Shown one piece after another: positions 23,739-35,700 of a stretch of DNA of 64,000 bases. The notes beneath the pieces were generated by a model that saw nothing but the letters and a program-made list of their open reading frames with translations, had not been told where the DNA came from and did not search any database. The DNA lies in assembly GCA_030144725.1 (NCBI GenBank), contig JASKMD010000004.1, forward strand, positions 6,703,950 to 6,767,949, read 5' to 3'. Within the stretch, counting starts at the first letter, position 1; each line of letters starts with the position of its first letter. The stretch comes from Haematococcus lacustris (Eukaryota; Chlorophyta; Chlorophyceae; Chlamydomonadales; Haematococcaceae). The position numbers were made by a program, and so were the translations under genes.

Positions 23739-26700
23739 ACAGTAGTAGTACCAATAGTAGTAGTACTAAGAGGAATAATAGTAATACTGATGACGAAAGT
23801 GACCTGGTACCTGGTGTCACGAGGTAAGTGCAGGCTCACGTCATGATACATTCAGACAACAGGTAGATGGGGTCACCTTCAGGGCCATCTGTCCCCAGCA
23901 GTGCTCTCTGGGCTGACCGGGTGTGATGCGTTGGCTGCTGTCCCAGGTGGAGGAGATGGAGGAGGTGGCTGTGCGCATCAGCAAGAGTGTGGCCAAGATG
24001 GGCCGGGACATCAAGACCTGGCCCGTGTGGACGTGGCTCCGTGACCTCATTGACGCCTTCAAGCGCACCATGCCCCTCATCACCGACCTGCGCAATCCAG
24101 CCATGCGCAACCGCCACTGGCAGCAGCTCATGGAGCAGATTGGTGCTGTGTTCAACCCTCACTCGGAGGGCTTCACGCTGGACAGCATGGTGCAGCTGCG
24201 GCTTGACCAGCACGTGGAGTTCATTGCTGAGCTGAGCGTCAATGCCACCAAGGAGCTGGCCATCGAGAACAACATCAAGGCAAGTGATCCTGGACAAGGG
24301 GCTACATAGGTGCATGGCATGACAGGATGGCCAGCCCAGGGTTGGAGCCCAGGGTTGGAGTTGGACCGCTCCCAAGCAAACTGAGGAGAGCCGTGTCAAA
24401 CCCAGGGTGTTCCAAGATGGTCCAGGGTGGTCCAAGATGTTCGCGATGAGGTGCTGCCCGGAGGAAGTAGCTTCAACCGTATTGTACCCTTTTGCTCGCA
24501 AGCATGGTGCAAGATATAGTCCCAATAAATGCTGACATGTTGAGATGATGTGCTGGGGTGTGAAGGCTGCTGCTGTGTGTGGCTGAACCACCCTGTAGGC
24601 CATTGCCAGCGCCTGGACCAGCCTAGCCCTGGATATGGCTGAGTACAAGTCCACCTACAAGCTGCGCAGCACGGAGGAGGTGTTTGCTGCGCTGGAGGAG
24701 CACAGCGTCCTGCTCAGCACCATGAAGGTGGCTAACGAGTGGTGTACACTCGGCAATCTCACATTGTACATCACATCTCACATGTCACACTGTACATCAC
24801 AGCTCATAGTGTGCTGTGTACAGTGTACTGTGTTGCCCGTTGTATTAGACGTCATGCGCCTCCCTGCATGCCTGGTTGATATGCCTGGTGTAACACCCGC
24901 GCTATTGCAGGCATCCAAGTTTTTTGTGGTGTTCGAGAAGGACATCTCATACTGGGAGAAGACGTTGAGCCACATCAGCGAAACCGTGGAGATCATCCTG
25001 CAGGTGTGGCCACCCGCCCTGCTCCAGGACCTAGACCTGGCTTTGGCCTTGGCAGTACTGGCACCCCTAGCTTCCTTGGGCGCCTTGGGCTCATAGCTGC
25101 CTTGGCAGCACTCACACTACAGTGCAGGAGTAGCCCAGGCAGAGGTGGCAGCAGCAATATTGAAAGGTGGCAGACGACAGCATGTCACCTGGCAGGTGTT
25201 GGCATCCAGGACAATGACCACCACTACCACCACCACTACCACCACCACCACCACCACCAAAGGGGCTTAGGCAGTCACAGTGCACGGCAGCAGCCACATG
25301 GTGCTGGACCCCTGCATGGGCTGCTGCTGTGCCCGCCCTGGCTGCGCAGGTCCAGCGCAACTGGATGTACCTGGAAAACATCTTCATCGGCAGCGAGGAC
25401 ATCCGCAAGCAGCTGCCCCAGGAGAGCATCATGTTTGAGAATGTGCATGCCACCTTCAGCCGACTCATGCGCCAGCTGGCCGGGCAGGCCAACTGCCTGA
25501 AGGCCTGCACCGCAGCGGGGCTGCTGGACACATTCCAGGTGAGCTGGCCAAGCAGACACCGAGGCATGCAGTGCACAAGCAGGAAAGCGCTTCAGCGCAC
25601 CAGCAGCCATACATGCAGCCTGCGAGCACAAAAACAAAGGCCGGCGAGGAGAAAGGTGCTCGGGCAGCAGGTGTTCAGGCAGCGTAAGGTGACATTGTAA
25701 GGCAAAGGAGGGAAGCAGCAGGCAATACAACATGCGACACGACATGCAACACGACAGCCAACACCAGGGAAGCATTGGGAGCAACTGATGGTGGTGGTGA
25801 TGGCTCACATTGCTGTACATTGAGTAGCTGCTGCTGCCGTTGCTGCTGCTCTCTATCATTCCAGGACATGGATGCCAAGCTGGAGCGAATCCAGAAGAGC
25901 CTTGAGAACTACCTGGAGAACAAGCGACAGCAGGTGCGCTGCCTCCTGGGCTGCCCGGCTGCCTTGACTACGGCTGCTCTTGCTGCTCCTGCTGCTGTGC
26001 TAAACTCTACACAGTGCACACCAGTCTGACAGCGGATTCAAAACCACCACATCAGTGATTCCACATCAGTGATTGCACCGGGTAGCTACCAATAGCGCAA
26101 GGCTACCTCTCAAACATGGCTTCTTAACAGCGCTGAAAACAACAAAACACTGGTGCAAACCGCTGCTGGTGGCAATCTCAGAGTGGCTGCTGCTTGAATA
26201 TGCATGTCCAACAGATAGCTGCATGCTACTGGACATGCTACCGGACTAGGCTCCTCATGCAGTCTTAGGTTGGTAGTCCCACAATGTCCCTCCAGCTGCT
26301 GCCCCCCACCCTGCCCTTTGCCTGTAGTTCCCCCGCTTCTACTTCTTGTCCTCTGACGACCTGCTGGAGATCCTGGGCCAGGCCAAAGACCCTCTGAACG
26401 TGCAGTCACACCTGAAGAAGTGCTTTGAAGGCATCAAGAAGCTGGACATGAACACGCCAGGGGACAATGAGCGCAAGCAGTACCTGTCCCTGGGGATTCA
26501 CTCCCCTGACGGTGAGACCTCAGGCAGTGTGACCCAGGCAGTGTGACTCAGGCAGTGTGACCTAGGCAGTGTAATCCAGGAGCCTGACCAGGAGCCTGAC
26601 CAGTCCCACATGCCACAGTGCTAGCACCAGCCCCTTGTGCACAGTCCGGCCAAAGTCAAAGGTGTACATGGTCACACTGTGGTGCAGGGGAGTATCTGCC

Positions 26701-29700
26701 ATGGTCACACTGTGGTGCCATGGTCACACTGTGGTGCAGGGGAGTATCTGCCATTTGCTGGGCCAGTGGTCACTGAAGGCCGGCCAGAGGAGTGGCTGAA
26801 CCGCGTGGAGGAGGCCATGTTTGCCACCACCAAGAAGCACCTGTACAAGGTGCTGGAGGACAGCAAAGGTAACCGGTTGCTAGGCACAAGGCTTCACGCT
26901 CTTCCTCCTCCGCCACGCCATGCCATGCCTCGCCTATCCTTGTGCCTGGTTTCCGTGTCTGATCTGGAAACCCGACTGTGCCCTGCCCGCAGCCACTAAG
27001 AAGGAGAAGTGGGTCAAGGACAACCAGGGGCAGATGATCATCACCGCTGGACAGATTGTGTGGACGTTTGAGTGTGAGAAGGCGTTGGGCGACCTTGAGA
27101 ACGCGCGACGAGCCGTGAAAGCGCTGAAGAAGAAGTGGGTCAGCTACCTGAACAAGCTCACTGCCGTCACGCGGTCCAAGCTGAACAAGGTGGAACGCAA
27201 CAAGGTGGTTTCTCTCATCACCATCGAGGTGGGTAGGCACTGCTGCCTGGACCATGCCATGCCTCATCACCCATGTGGTGCCACCAGCCCTGCAAGAGCC
27301 GTGTCAGTATGTGGCTGCCCTCATCATCATCGTCATTGGTGCACGTGGCACCCATTATCTAGGCTGTTTCAAGGTGCATCCAAGTGTTGTGCGCACCTCA
27401 GGTGTTTGACAGTGCGTTTGCTGCAGGTGCACGCGCGTGACGTGATTGAGAAGCTGAGCAAGAGCAACTGCACCAGCGTGAACGACTTTGAGTGGGTGAG
27501 CCAGCTGCGCTTTTACTGGGACAAGGACCTGAACGACTGCGTGGTCAAGCAGGTGTTGTCGGTGTTTGTGTACGGCTACGAATACCAGGGCAACAATGGT
27601 CGCCTGGTCATCACCCCGCTCACCGACAGGTAGCTGCAGGCTCCCTAGGGCTAGCTACACCTAGCTACCTAGCTACAGGGCTACCTAGCTACAGAGCCCT
27701 GTGTTGAGCTGCCTGGAAGGGTCCCACCCTTGGTAGGTGGTTGGTGGTAGGTGGTTGGTGACTCACCCTCAGCCCACGACCCTCCCTTGTCAACTCTCCC
27801 ATCAACACCTGCAAGCAGGGAGACGAGCAGCATGTTGTCTAGCTATGCTCGGCGCTTGGGCCCACAGCCCAGGCAATGTGTGCTGCAGCTCCACGCAGTA
27901 TGGCAATGTGTGGCAAAGTATGTCATGTCATGTGTGACATGCTGTGACATGCTGTGAGCACAGCAGCCAGCAGTCCAATGCACCCTAGCAAGCCAGGGCG
28001 TGTATATTTGGGGCCGAGGTGTTGAGGTGGAGGCTGTGAGGCACTTGGCTGTGGTACTGGGCCTGCTGCGCAGTAGCCGTCTCATTGGACACTTCAACCT
28101 GTGGTGGTGATGGGCGGCACTCATGAAGCTAGCTGGGCACTGGGCTTGCTGCGCAGGTGCTACATGACCTTGGGTGCCGCCATGTTCACGCGGCGAGGCG
28201 GCAACCCGTTGGGCCCTGCTGGAACTGGCAAGACCGAGACGGTGAAGGACTTTGGCAAGGTGTGCCGCACACAGCCTGGAGTGGCGAGCTGGGCTGCACG
28301 CAGGCTGGGGTGGAGGCAGATGGTGGTGGAGACAGGCAGGCCTACAGGCTGGGTCGTGGTGGAGGCAGGGCTGCAGGCCAACCCGCAGCCTGCTGATGAC
28401 CTGCTGCTGCCACTGATCATGAACTCTTAATGCTTTTGGTGTTTGACATGGCTTTGCAACATTTTTCACCCAAGTATTGGCCTGTGCACTTCTTCGCCAT
28501 CACTTCTGTCATCACCTGCTGACATATGCCCTGTCGCCTGCTGCCCTGCAGGCTCTAGCCCGCTATGTCATCGTGTTCAACTGCTCTGACGGTGTGGACT
28601 ACAAGATGACAGGCAAGATGTTCAGCGGCCTGGCGCAGACCGGGGCCTGGACCTGCCTGGACGAGTTCAACCGTATTGAGGTGGAGGTGCTCAGTGTGGT
28701 GGCCACACAGATCGCCACTGTCATGCAGGTACGTGGCACCCAGAGCAGCTAATGCCTGGGGCCTGGTGCACTGCCTGGCGCCTATTGATGCCAGCGCAGC
28801 CTGTGCCAGCCAGGGCTGCATCTCATCACAAAGCCCAGCCCCAGCTGGCTGGGCGCAGTCTGGGCACAGTGTTGTGGGCATGGCATCCAGCTACCCTATG
28901 GCTTTGTCAGCCAGTGTGACCCCAGCGATGCGCATTTCAATGACAGCAAGCAATGAAGGACACTGGCCAGGGCGTGAGCAGTATGGCATACAGACACCAT
29001 GGGGCGTTTGCCTATTGGCATTGCAGCATGCCACAGCTCAGGCTCAGGCTCAGGCTGAGGCTCACTACACGCGGTCACGCCATGCCTAGCGTATGTGCCA
29101 CCTGGCCCTGGCCCTGCTGCCTCCGCTCAGGCCATCAAGGAGAGCCGCAAGCGCTTCATCTTCCTGGGCCAGGAGATCCGGCTCATCCCCACCTGCGGCA
29201 TCTTCGTGACCATGAACCCGGGCTATGCGGGCCGCTCCGAGCTGCCCGACAATCTGAAGGCCATCCTGCGGCCTGTCAGCATGATGGTGCCGGACTTCAC
29301 GCTCATTGCGGAGATCATGATGTTCAGGTGAGGGACCTCTGCTAGGGGTGGACCGGGAGAGAGGGAAAGGAGTGGGTTGAGGCATGGGGGTGGGTTGAGG
29401 CATGCATGCCAGGTGCAGCGCCCATTGTTGTGCTGTTCAGGTGAAGGTGATAGGGGTGGAAAAGGAAGTGATGCATGCATTGTCACCCATGCTGTGGTCT
29501 AGGATGTAAGCGCTGCTGCTTGCTTGCATCCTCTCCACAGCCCTCCCTGCTCACTGCCAATCAGCTCTTGTCATGTCCTTCTCCCGCAGTGAGGGCTTCT
29601 CGTCTGCCAAGGTGCTTGCCAAGAAGATGATCGCCATCATGGAGCTCAGCCAGCAGCAGCTCAGCAAGCAGGACCACTATGACTACGGGCTGCGCTCCTT

Positions 29701-32700
29701 TGTCATCCCCATTGCACGGGCTGCAGGCTCTCTGAAGCGGGTCGACCCTGATGCCAGCGAGGAGGTGATCCTGTGAGTAAGCAGCGTCTGCCCCTGTGAG
29801 GTGCCTGGGCTGCCTGTCGGGTGAGCAAAGGGTGGGTAGGCTTGGGCCTCTCGCCCCTGCCCCTGCCCCTGCCCCTGCCCCTGCCCCTGCCCCTGCCCCT
29901 GCCCCTGCCCCTGCCCCTGCCCCTGCCTCTGCCCCTGCCGCTGCCGCCAGCCAGTAGCCTGACCTCCCCCTAGGTACCGCACCATGCTGGACCTAATCAA
30001 GCCCAAGCTGGTCTACCTGGACCTGCCCCTGTTCATGGCACTGCTGTCAGACCTGTTCCCTGGTGTGGAGCTGCCTGCTGCTGATGGCGGCAGCCTGAAG
30101 CGTGCCATTGAAGCCGAGCTGAGGGAGCACAACCTGCAGGTGAGGGCCCCTGGCTCCTGCATGGCTGTTAGATGCTGCCACCACATGGCTGCCGCAATGG
30201 CAGCTGCATCATAGACGCTGTTGCCTGCTGCTAGCCCAATGGTGCCAGTCAGCCATGCAGCTGGCTGGGTGGGGCCTATAACACGAGTGGGGCCTGCCTG
30301 GACCAGTAAGGAGTAAGGGATGAGTCAGGGGTGAGCGAGGGGTGAGGGGTGAAGGAGGCAGCTGACAGCATGAGCGCTAGCTTCAGGTGTTCTGCCCCTG
30401 ACTCCATGCAGCCAGTGGATCATTGCACCAATACAGTATCCAAACACTCATTGTGTAAGGTAGTGGCTGTACATGGTGGTGCCTGCGTAGTGGCACGTGC
30501 ATAATGGCATACATAGTGGCTACATAGTGGCACGTGCAGGTGGTGCCTGACAGTGTTGTTCACCAGCTCCTCATGCAGGGTGGCAGCCGCACTCAGTGCC
30601 AGAGCTGGTGTCCTCAGTGCCAGTGCTGGTGCTTGATGCGTATCCATGCATGTGGCCACAGGTGGTGCCCGAGTACATCACCAAGATCATTCAGGTCTTT
30701 GACTGCAAGGTCGCTCGCCACGGCAACATGATCGTGGGCAAGACCGGCAGTGGCAAAAGCGAGGCATGGAAGGCGTTGCAGCGCGCACTGGCTCGGTTGA
30801 AAAAGGAGGAGCCGGAGGAGGAGCGGTATCAGAAGGTTAGCGGCACGATGGGGCAGGGCACACACTGGAGGTCCTGGCCTTCATCATCTGACAGCCCTTG
30901 AAATGCTCGTCAAAAAGTAACTGGTGATATGTCACCTGCAACCTGCTGAGAGTGTGTTTAAGCAAGCGTGCTGACATAGCAAGGGGAATGCTGTTGTATG
31001 TTGATGTGCTATGTCAGCGCGCATGGAGGTGCCAACCATGTATGTATGTCATGTGCTCAATGCATGTGTTGTTGAGAAGCGTGGTGGTGATGGCGGCAGG
31101 TGCATGTGCACACCATCAACCCCCTGGCGCTGTCCAACGATGAGCTGTATGGTTCCTTTGACCAAGGGACCCATGAGTGGCAGGACGGGGTGCTGGCCCG
31201 CATCATGCGCACCGTGTGCAAGGACGAGTCACTTGACCAGAAGTGAGCAGGAGGGCTGCGACCCCAATATCCCAGGCTCATGTGCTGCACTGCGCATATT
31301 GCCTCCTGAACCTTGTCTGCCAGAACTGATGTGCTGCAATTGGTCCTATCACAGGAGACTGGCTCCACCTTAACCCCTAAACAGGGCTCATGTGCCTTAA
31401 CCACCCTATGGCGCCCTGCACCAGCTAGTCTACCGGCACTGATGTGCTGAGCTCTGGTCATATCACAGCCGATGGATGCTGCTGCACCCAGCTCCCCATA
31501 GCATGCCTTGCTCCCTGCCACATGGGCATCCCAGACAAAACTCCACACCTACCACACCTTGCTTGCACCTTGCCCACCCTTTCTCACACCCAGGTGGATT
31601 TTGTTTGACGGGCCAGTGGACACGCTGTGGATCGAGTCCATGAACACCACCCTGGACGACAACAAGCTGCTGACCCTGCTCAGTGGGGAGCGCATTGCCA
31701 TGACCCCTCAAGTGTCGCTGCTGTTCGAGGTGGAGGACCTGAGCCAGGCATCCCCTGCCACAGTGAGTGACGTCACTCAACACCAGCAGACATGCTCCAG
31801 GCTGGCGTGTCTGAAATGACAAGGTATAAGACATGACGCCAGGCGTGCTTGATGATGGCAAGGTCAAGCCAGTGGTTTCCGCTAGGGCCCAGTGTCTAGT
31901 GCCTAGTGTCCAGTGACTACCCCTGGTGTTGTTGTAGGTGTCCCGAGCCAGGAAGTGACTGTGGCTAGTGCCTGTCACACCCTCCTGGTGTCTTGGTGTA
32001 GGTGTCCCGAGCTGGGATGATCTACCTGAACGTGGAGGACCTGGGCTGGCGCCCCTTCATCACCAGCTGGCTGGCCACCAAGCAAGCCAAGGAGCCTGCT
32101 GTGGCCGAGGCACTCGGCAGGCACATTGACAAGTACATGGACATGGTGCTGGAGCACAAGCGCCTGCATGTGAGTAAGCGGCGCCTGCACAGGCAACATG
32201 GCGGGTTTGTCATGCGTCACTGTAGCCACAGCACATCCTTGCAAGCAACGCAGCCACATGTGTTATGGTGATCCAAGGGATTTGTCAAAGCGGCTAAGGC
32301 AGGCGATGCCTGGCTACCCTGCTACCACACATCAACAGTCGCATGCCACATGCCGCAGGTGCACCTGGTAACCTCCCTGCCGGCTGCTGCTTGCTGTGCA
32401 GTGCCGTGAGCTGGTGGTCGCTGACAGGCTGGCATGTGTCCGGTCATTCACACGCTTGTTTGATGCCCTGGCCACGGCTGAGAACGGCGTAGCAGCTGAG
32501 GAGGGCCCAGAGGCATTCAACCTGTTGGTGGAGGTCAGTGACAGTGACGGCTCAACAGACTCCCTCCACTCACTTTGCAGTCATGGTATAACTGCCTGTC
32601 TTGTTATGTACCCTGCTCCTGCCGCCAAAGCCAGCCAGTGTCAGTGACCCTGTCAGTGCCTGTGCAGCATGCCATGCAGCTTGTCATGCTGTTGCATGTT

Positions 32701-35700
32701 GTATCGTGGGCTGGATTGTATTGCAATCTACTCCCTTTTGATCACAGATGTGGTTCCTTTTCTGCATCATCTGGGGCATTGGTGGGCCACTGGATGAGGA
32801 TGGCCGCAAGAAGTTTGATGTGTTCATGCGCGAGCAAGACACACGCTACCCCAGCAGTGAGACCGTGTTTGAGTACTACGTGGACGTGAAGACGCGGCAG
32901 TGGGTTGCATGGGAGAACAAGCTCAGCGCCTCCTACAAGCCCGCGCCAGACCTGCCATTCTTCAAAATCTTGGTGGGTCATTGCGCAGTCAGCAGCCAAT
33001 TGCGGTCGCAGGGACCCGAGGGTAGCTGAACGTAGGATGGAAAAGAAAGGAAATAAGACAGAAAGAAGGACGTAGGATGGTGTTGCCCAACAGGCTATGG
33101 GTGTCAGTTTCTTTGCTGAGCGCTATTCCTATATACCCATGTATGTCTGCAGCCTGAAAAGGGCGAAAGGTGGCTGCTGGCTACTGGCTGCACAATGGTC
33201 CTCAGCTTGCACTGTGTGGTGGGCACTGTGTGTTGGCTGCTGCTGCCAGGTGCCCACGGTGGACACGGTGCGCAACAAGTTTGTGGCCTCTGCCCTAGTC
33301 AAGGTGTTCCAGCACACCCTGATCGTGGGCAACGTGGGCGTGGGCAAGACCATGATTGTGCAGAGCATGCTGGACAGCATCCCTGGCGACCGCACTGCCA
33401 TGACCATCAACTTCTCAGCCCAGACCTCCTCAAACTCCCTCCAGGTGAGGGGACGACAGCTGTGGTGCCAGCGGTGGCATCCTGTTGATTGCTGCCGGCC
33501 TCCGTAGTAGGTGTTGACCCTAGGAAGGGAGGTGAATGAGTAAGGTCAGTGCTCAGCAACTGTTGCACATGGCCGAGGTGAAAGCCATGGTAAAGATACA
33601 TTTGACGACTTGAAAGTCACTCCGTCACATTGTGTGCAGGACACCATTGAGGGCAAGCTGGAGAAGCGCACCAAGGGCGTGTTTGCTCCTGCGGGCGGCA
33701 AGAAGCTTGTATGCTTCATTGACGACCTCAACATGCCCCAAAAGTCCAAGTTTGGCTTCATCCCACCACTGGAGCTGCTTAAGCTATGGGTGGACAATGG
33801 CTTCTGGTAAGCAACAGAAAGAAACCGGTTGTAAACAATTAGCAAAGCAACCCTCGTGGTGGGGCCTGGCCCAACAGCATGAGTGCAGGTGGCAGATGTC
33901 CACTATACCGTCACTCGTGTATTCTGCCCAGTTCAGTCAACATTGTCACGCATGTGGCTAACTCCACATGCTATGCTATCATCCCTGTGCTAGGCTATCG
34001 TTGTACTCTGACCGTGCATGCTGCATGTGTTGCACCCATGTGCCAGGTATGACCGCCAGAAGTGTGAGGTGAAGTACGTGAAGGACATGCAGCTGCTGGC
34101 AGCCATGGCACCACCTGGGGGAGGGCGTAACCACTTCAGCCAACGTGTGGGTGCCTGCTTCTCAACCATCAACGTCACCTCACCCAACGACAGCCAGCTG
34201 AAGCGCATCTTTGGGACGATCCTGAACAGCAAGCTTGCGGACTTTGATGATGAGGTGGGAGAGGGTGGCAGCCATCAGTGCTACGCAGTGCGTTGGGTTA
34301 CCAGCTACTTGCGGGCGACAGTGGCATCGGTGATGGCATATTTGGTGCAACAGCAGCAGATCACCCCTACCTGCCTCATCACATCCATACACATACCCAT
34401 TCTGCCAGTCTGGGTCGCTGCCTTATAACCAGCTGAGGGAGACTCTTGGCTACCCCAGCTGCCTGAGCCAGAGGGTGGTGTGTGAGCGGTGCTGGTGCAG
34501 GTGAAGCCACTGGCGGACCCCATCACCTCAGCCACCATCGCCATCTACCGAGCAGTGTCTCGCGAGCTGCTGCCCACCCCCTCCAAGAGCCACTACCTAT
34601 TCAACACGAGGGACCTGGCCAAGGTCATCCAGGGCATGATGCAGGTGAGGGGCACCAGGCCCTGACATGATGCAGCAAACACAGCTCAAGGTGGCTGACA
34701 GGGGGCTGGCTGGGGCATCAAACCTGGGTTGCTTACTGCAGCAAAATCTGGGTTCGGCATGTCACAGCAACACCATCAGAGATAGGCACTAGGGGAAACG
34801 GCTGGCTGACTACATCCAAACCTGAACCAGGCTCTGCCCTGTTGCAGCAGCACCACTGGGAGTGTGGAGTAGGGGCAGCAGCTGGGAACCCAATCCTGGC
34901 TGCCACTCTCACTCTGCTGGAGTTCCCAGGCATGAGCTCCTCAGGCCTCCAGCTTGCGTTGCCTTGCCTCGCCACAACAAGACATTGCCCCTTGCACCAC
35001 TGCCGCTGCCTCATGTCGAACTGGTTGTGATGATCACGGCTGCAGGCCACCAAGACCTACTACAACAGCCGGGATGAGCTGCTGCAGCTGTGGTGCCACG
35101 AGGCCTGTCGCATCATCGCTGACCGAATGTGGGATGCCAATGACAAGGAGTGGTTGCGCAAGCAGCTGGACGAGAAGCTGCTGTCCTCCTTCTCCACCTC
35201 CTACTCCCAGGTCTTTGAGGCATTTGGCGAGCAGGTGCCGCCCTTCGTGACCTTCATGCGTCAGGTGAGGGGCTGACACACTGCTGAGGACACACAGGTG
35301 AGGGACACACAGGTGAGGGACACACAGGTGAGGGACACACACTGCTGGCAGGGCCAACACACCTGGCTGGTGCCTGAGGGCTGTACAGGCGCAGTGGCGT
35401 GATCCAGGTCTGTCAGCTAGCGCCACTTAGGCTGCCAGGCCCAGGACACGCTTGCTGGAACGGGGCCAGGCGTGGCGGGGCCGGGAGGCGTGGGCCGAAG
35501 TGGTGTGGGCAGGAGCGGGCAGGGCGCCAGTCTGGGAATAATATCCTGCGATGTAAGACCTGCGTCCTGTCATGCTCATACTACACCTGCTGGCGGGTTG
35601 CTCTGCGGCCTGCTGCCACTGGTGCTGCAGGGCACTGACGCGCCTCCCTATGAGCCTGTGCGGGACATGGCAGCCCTGAAGGAGCTGCTGACAGAGAAGC

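Larger units (their letters stand above)
17099..27228 (+). other. DHC10: Dynein tail, C-terminal part and linker (DHC_N2), residues about 808-1740
   Basis: Exons: 17099-17161 (GC donor), 17458-17568, 18051-18137, 18533-18649, 18975-19120, 19412-19559, 20456-20619, 21077-21193, 21431-21587, 22549-22761, 23276-23389, 23947-24279 (GC donor), 24599-24727, 24911-25003, 25350-25538, 25865-25933, 26328-26511, 26740-26868, 26993-27228. The linker swings across the ring during the power stroke. Hallmarks are [55 protein letters not shown] and [10 protein letters not shown], all in the usual order. The acceptor of 18975 (GAAG) is weak but is the only in-phase choice that restores similarity. Confidence 0.88.

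Noticed and set aside
23407..23846. Val-rich and Ser-rich ORFs near 23.7 kb
   Set aside because: Produced by the AGT microsatellite inside a dynein intron.
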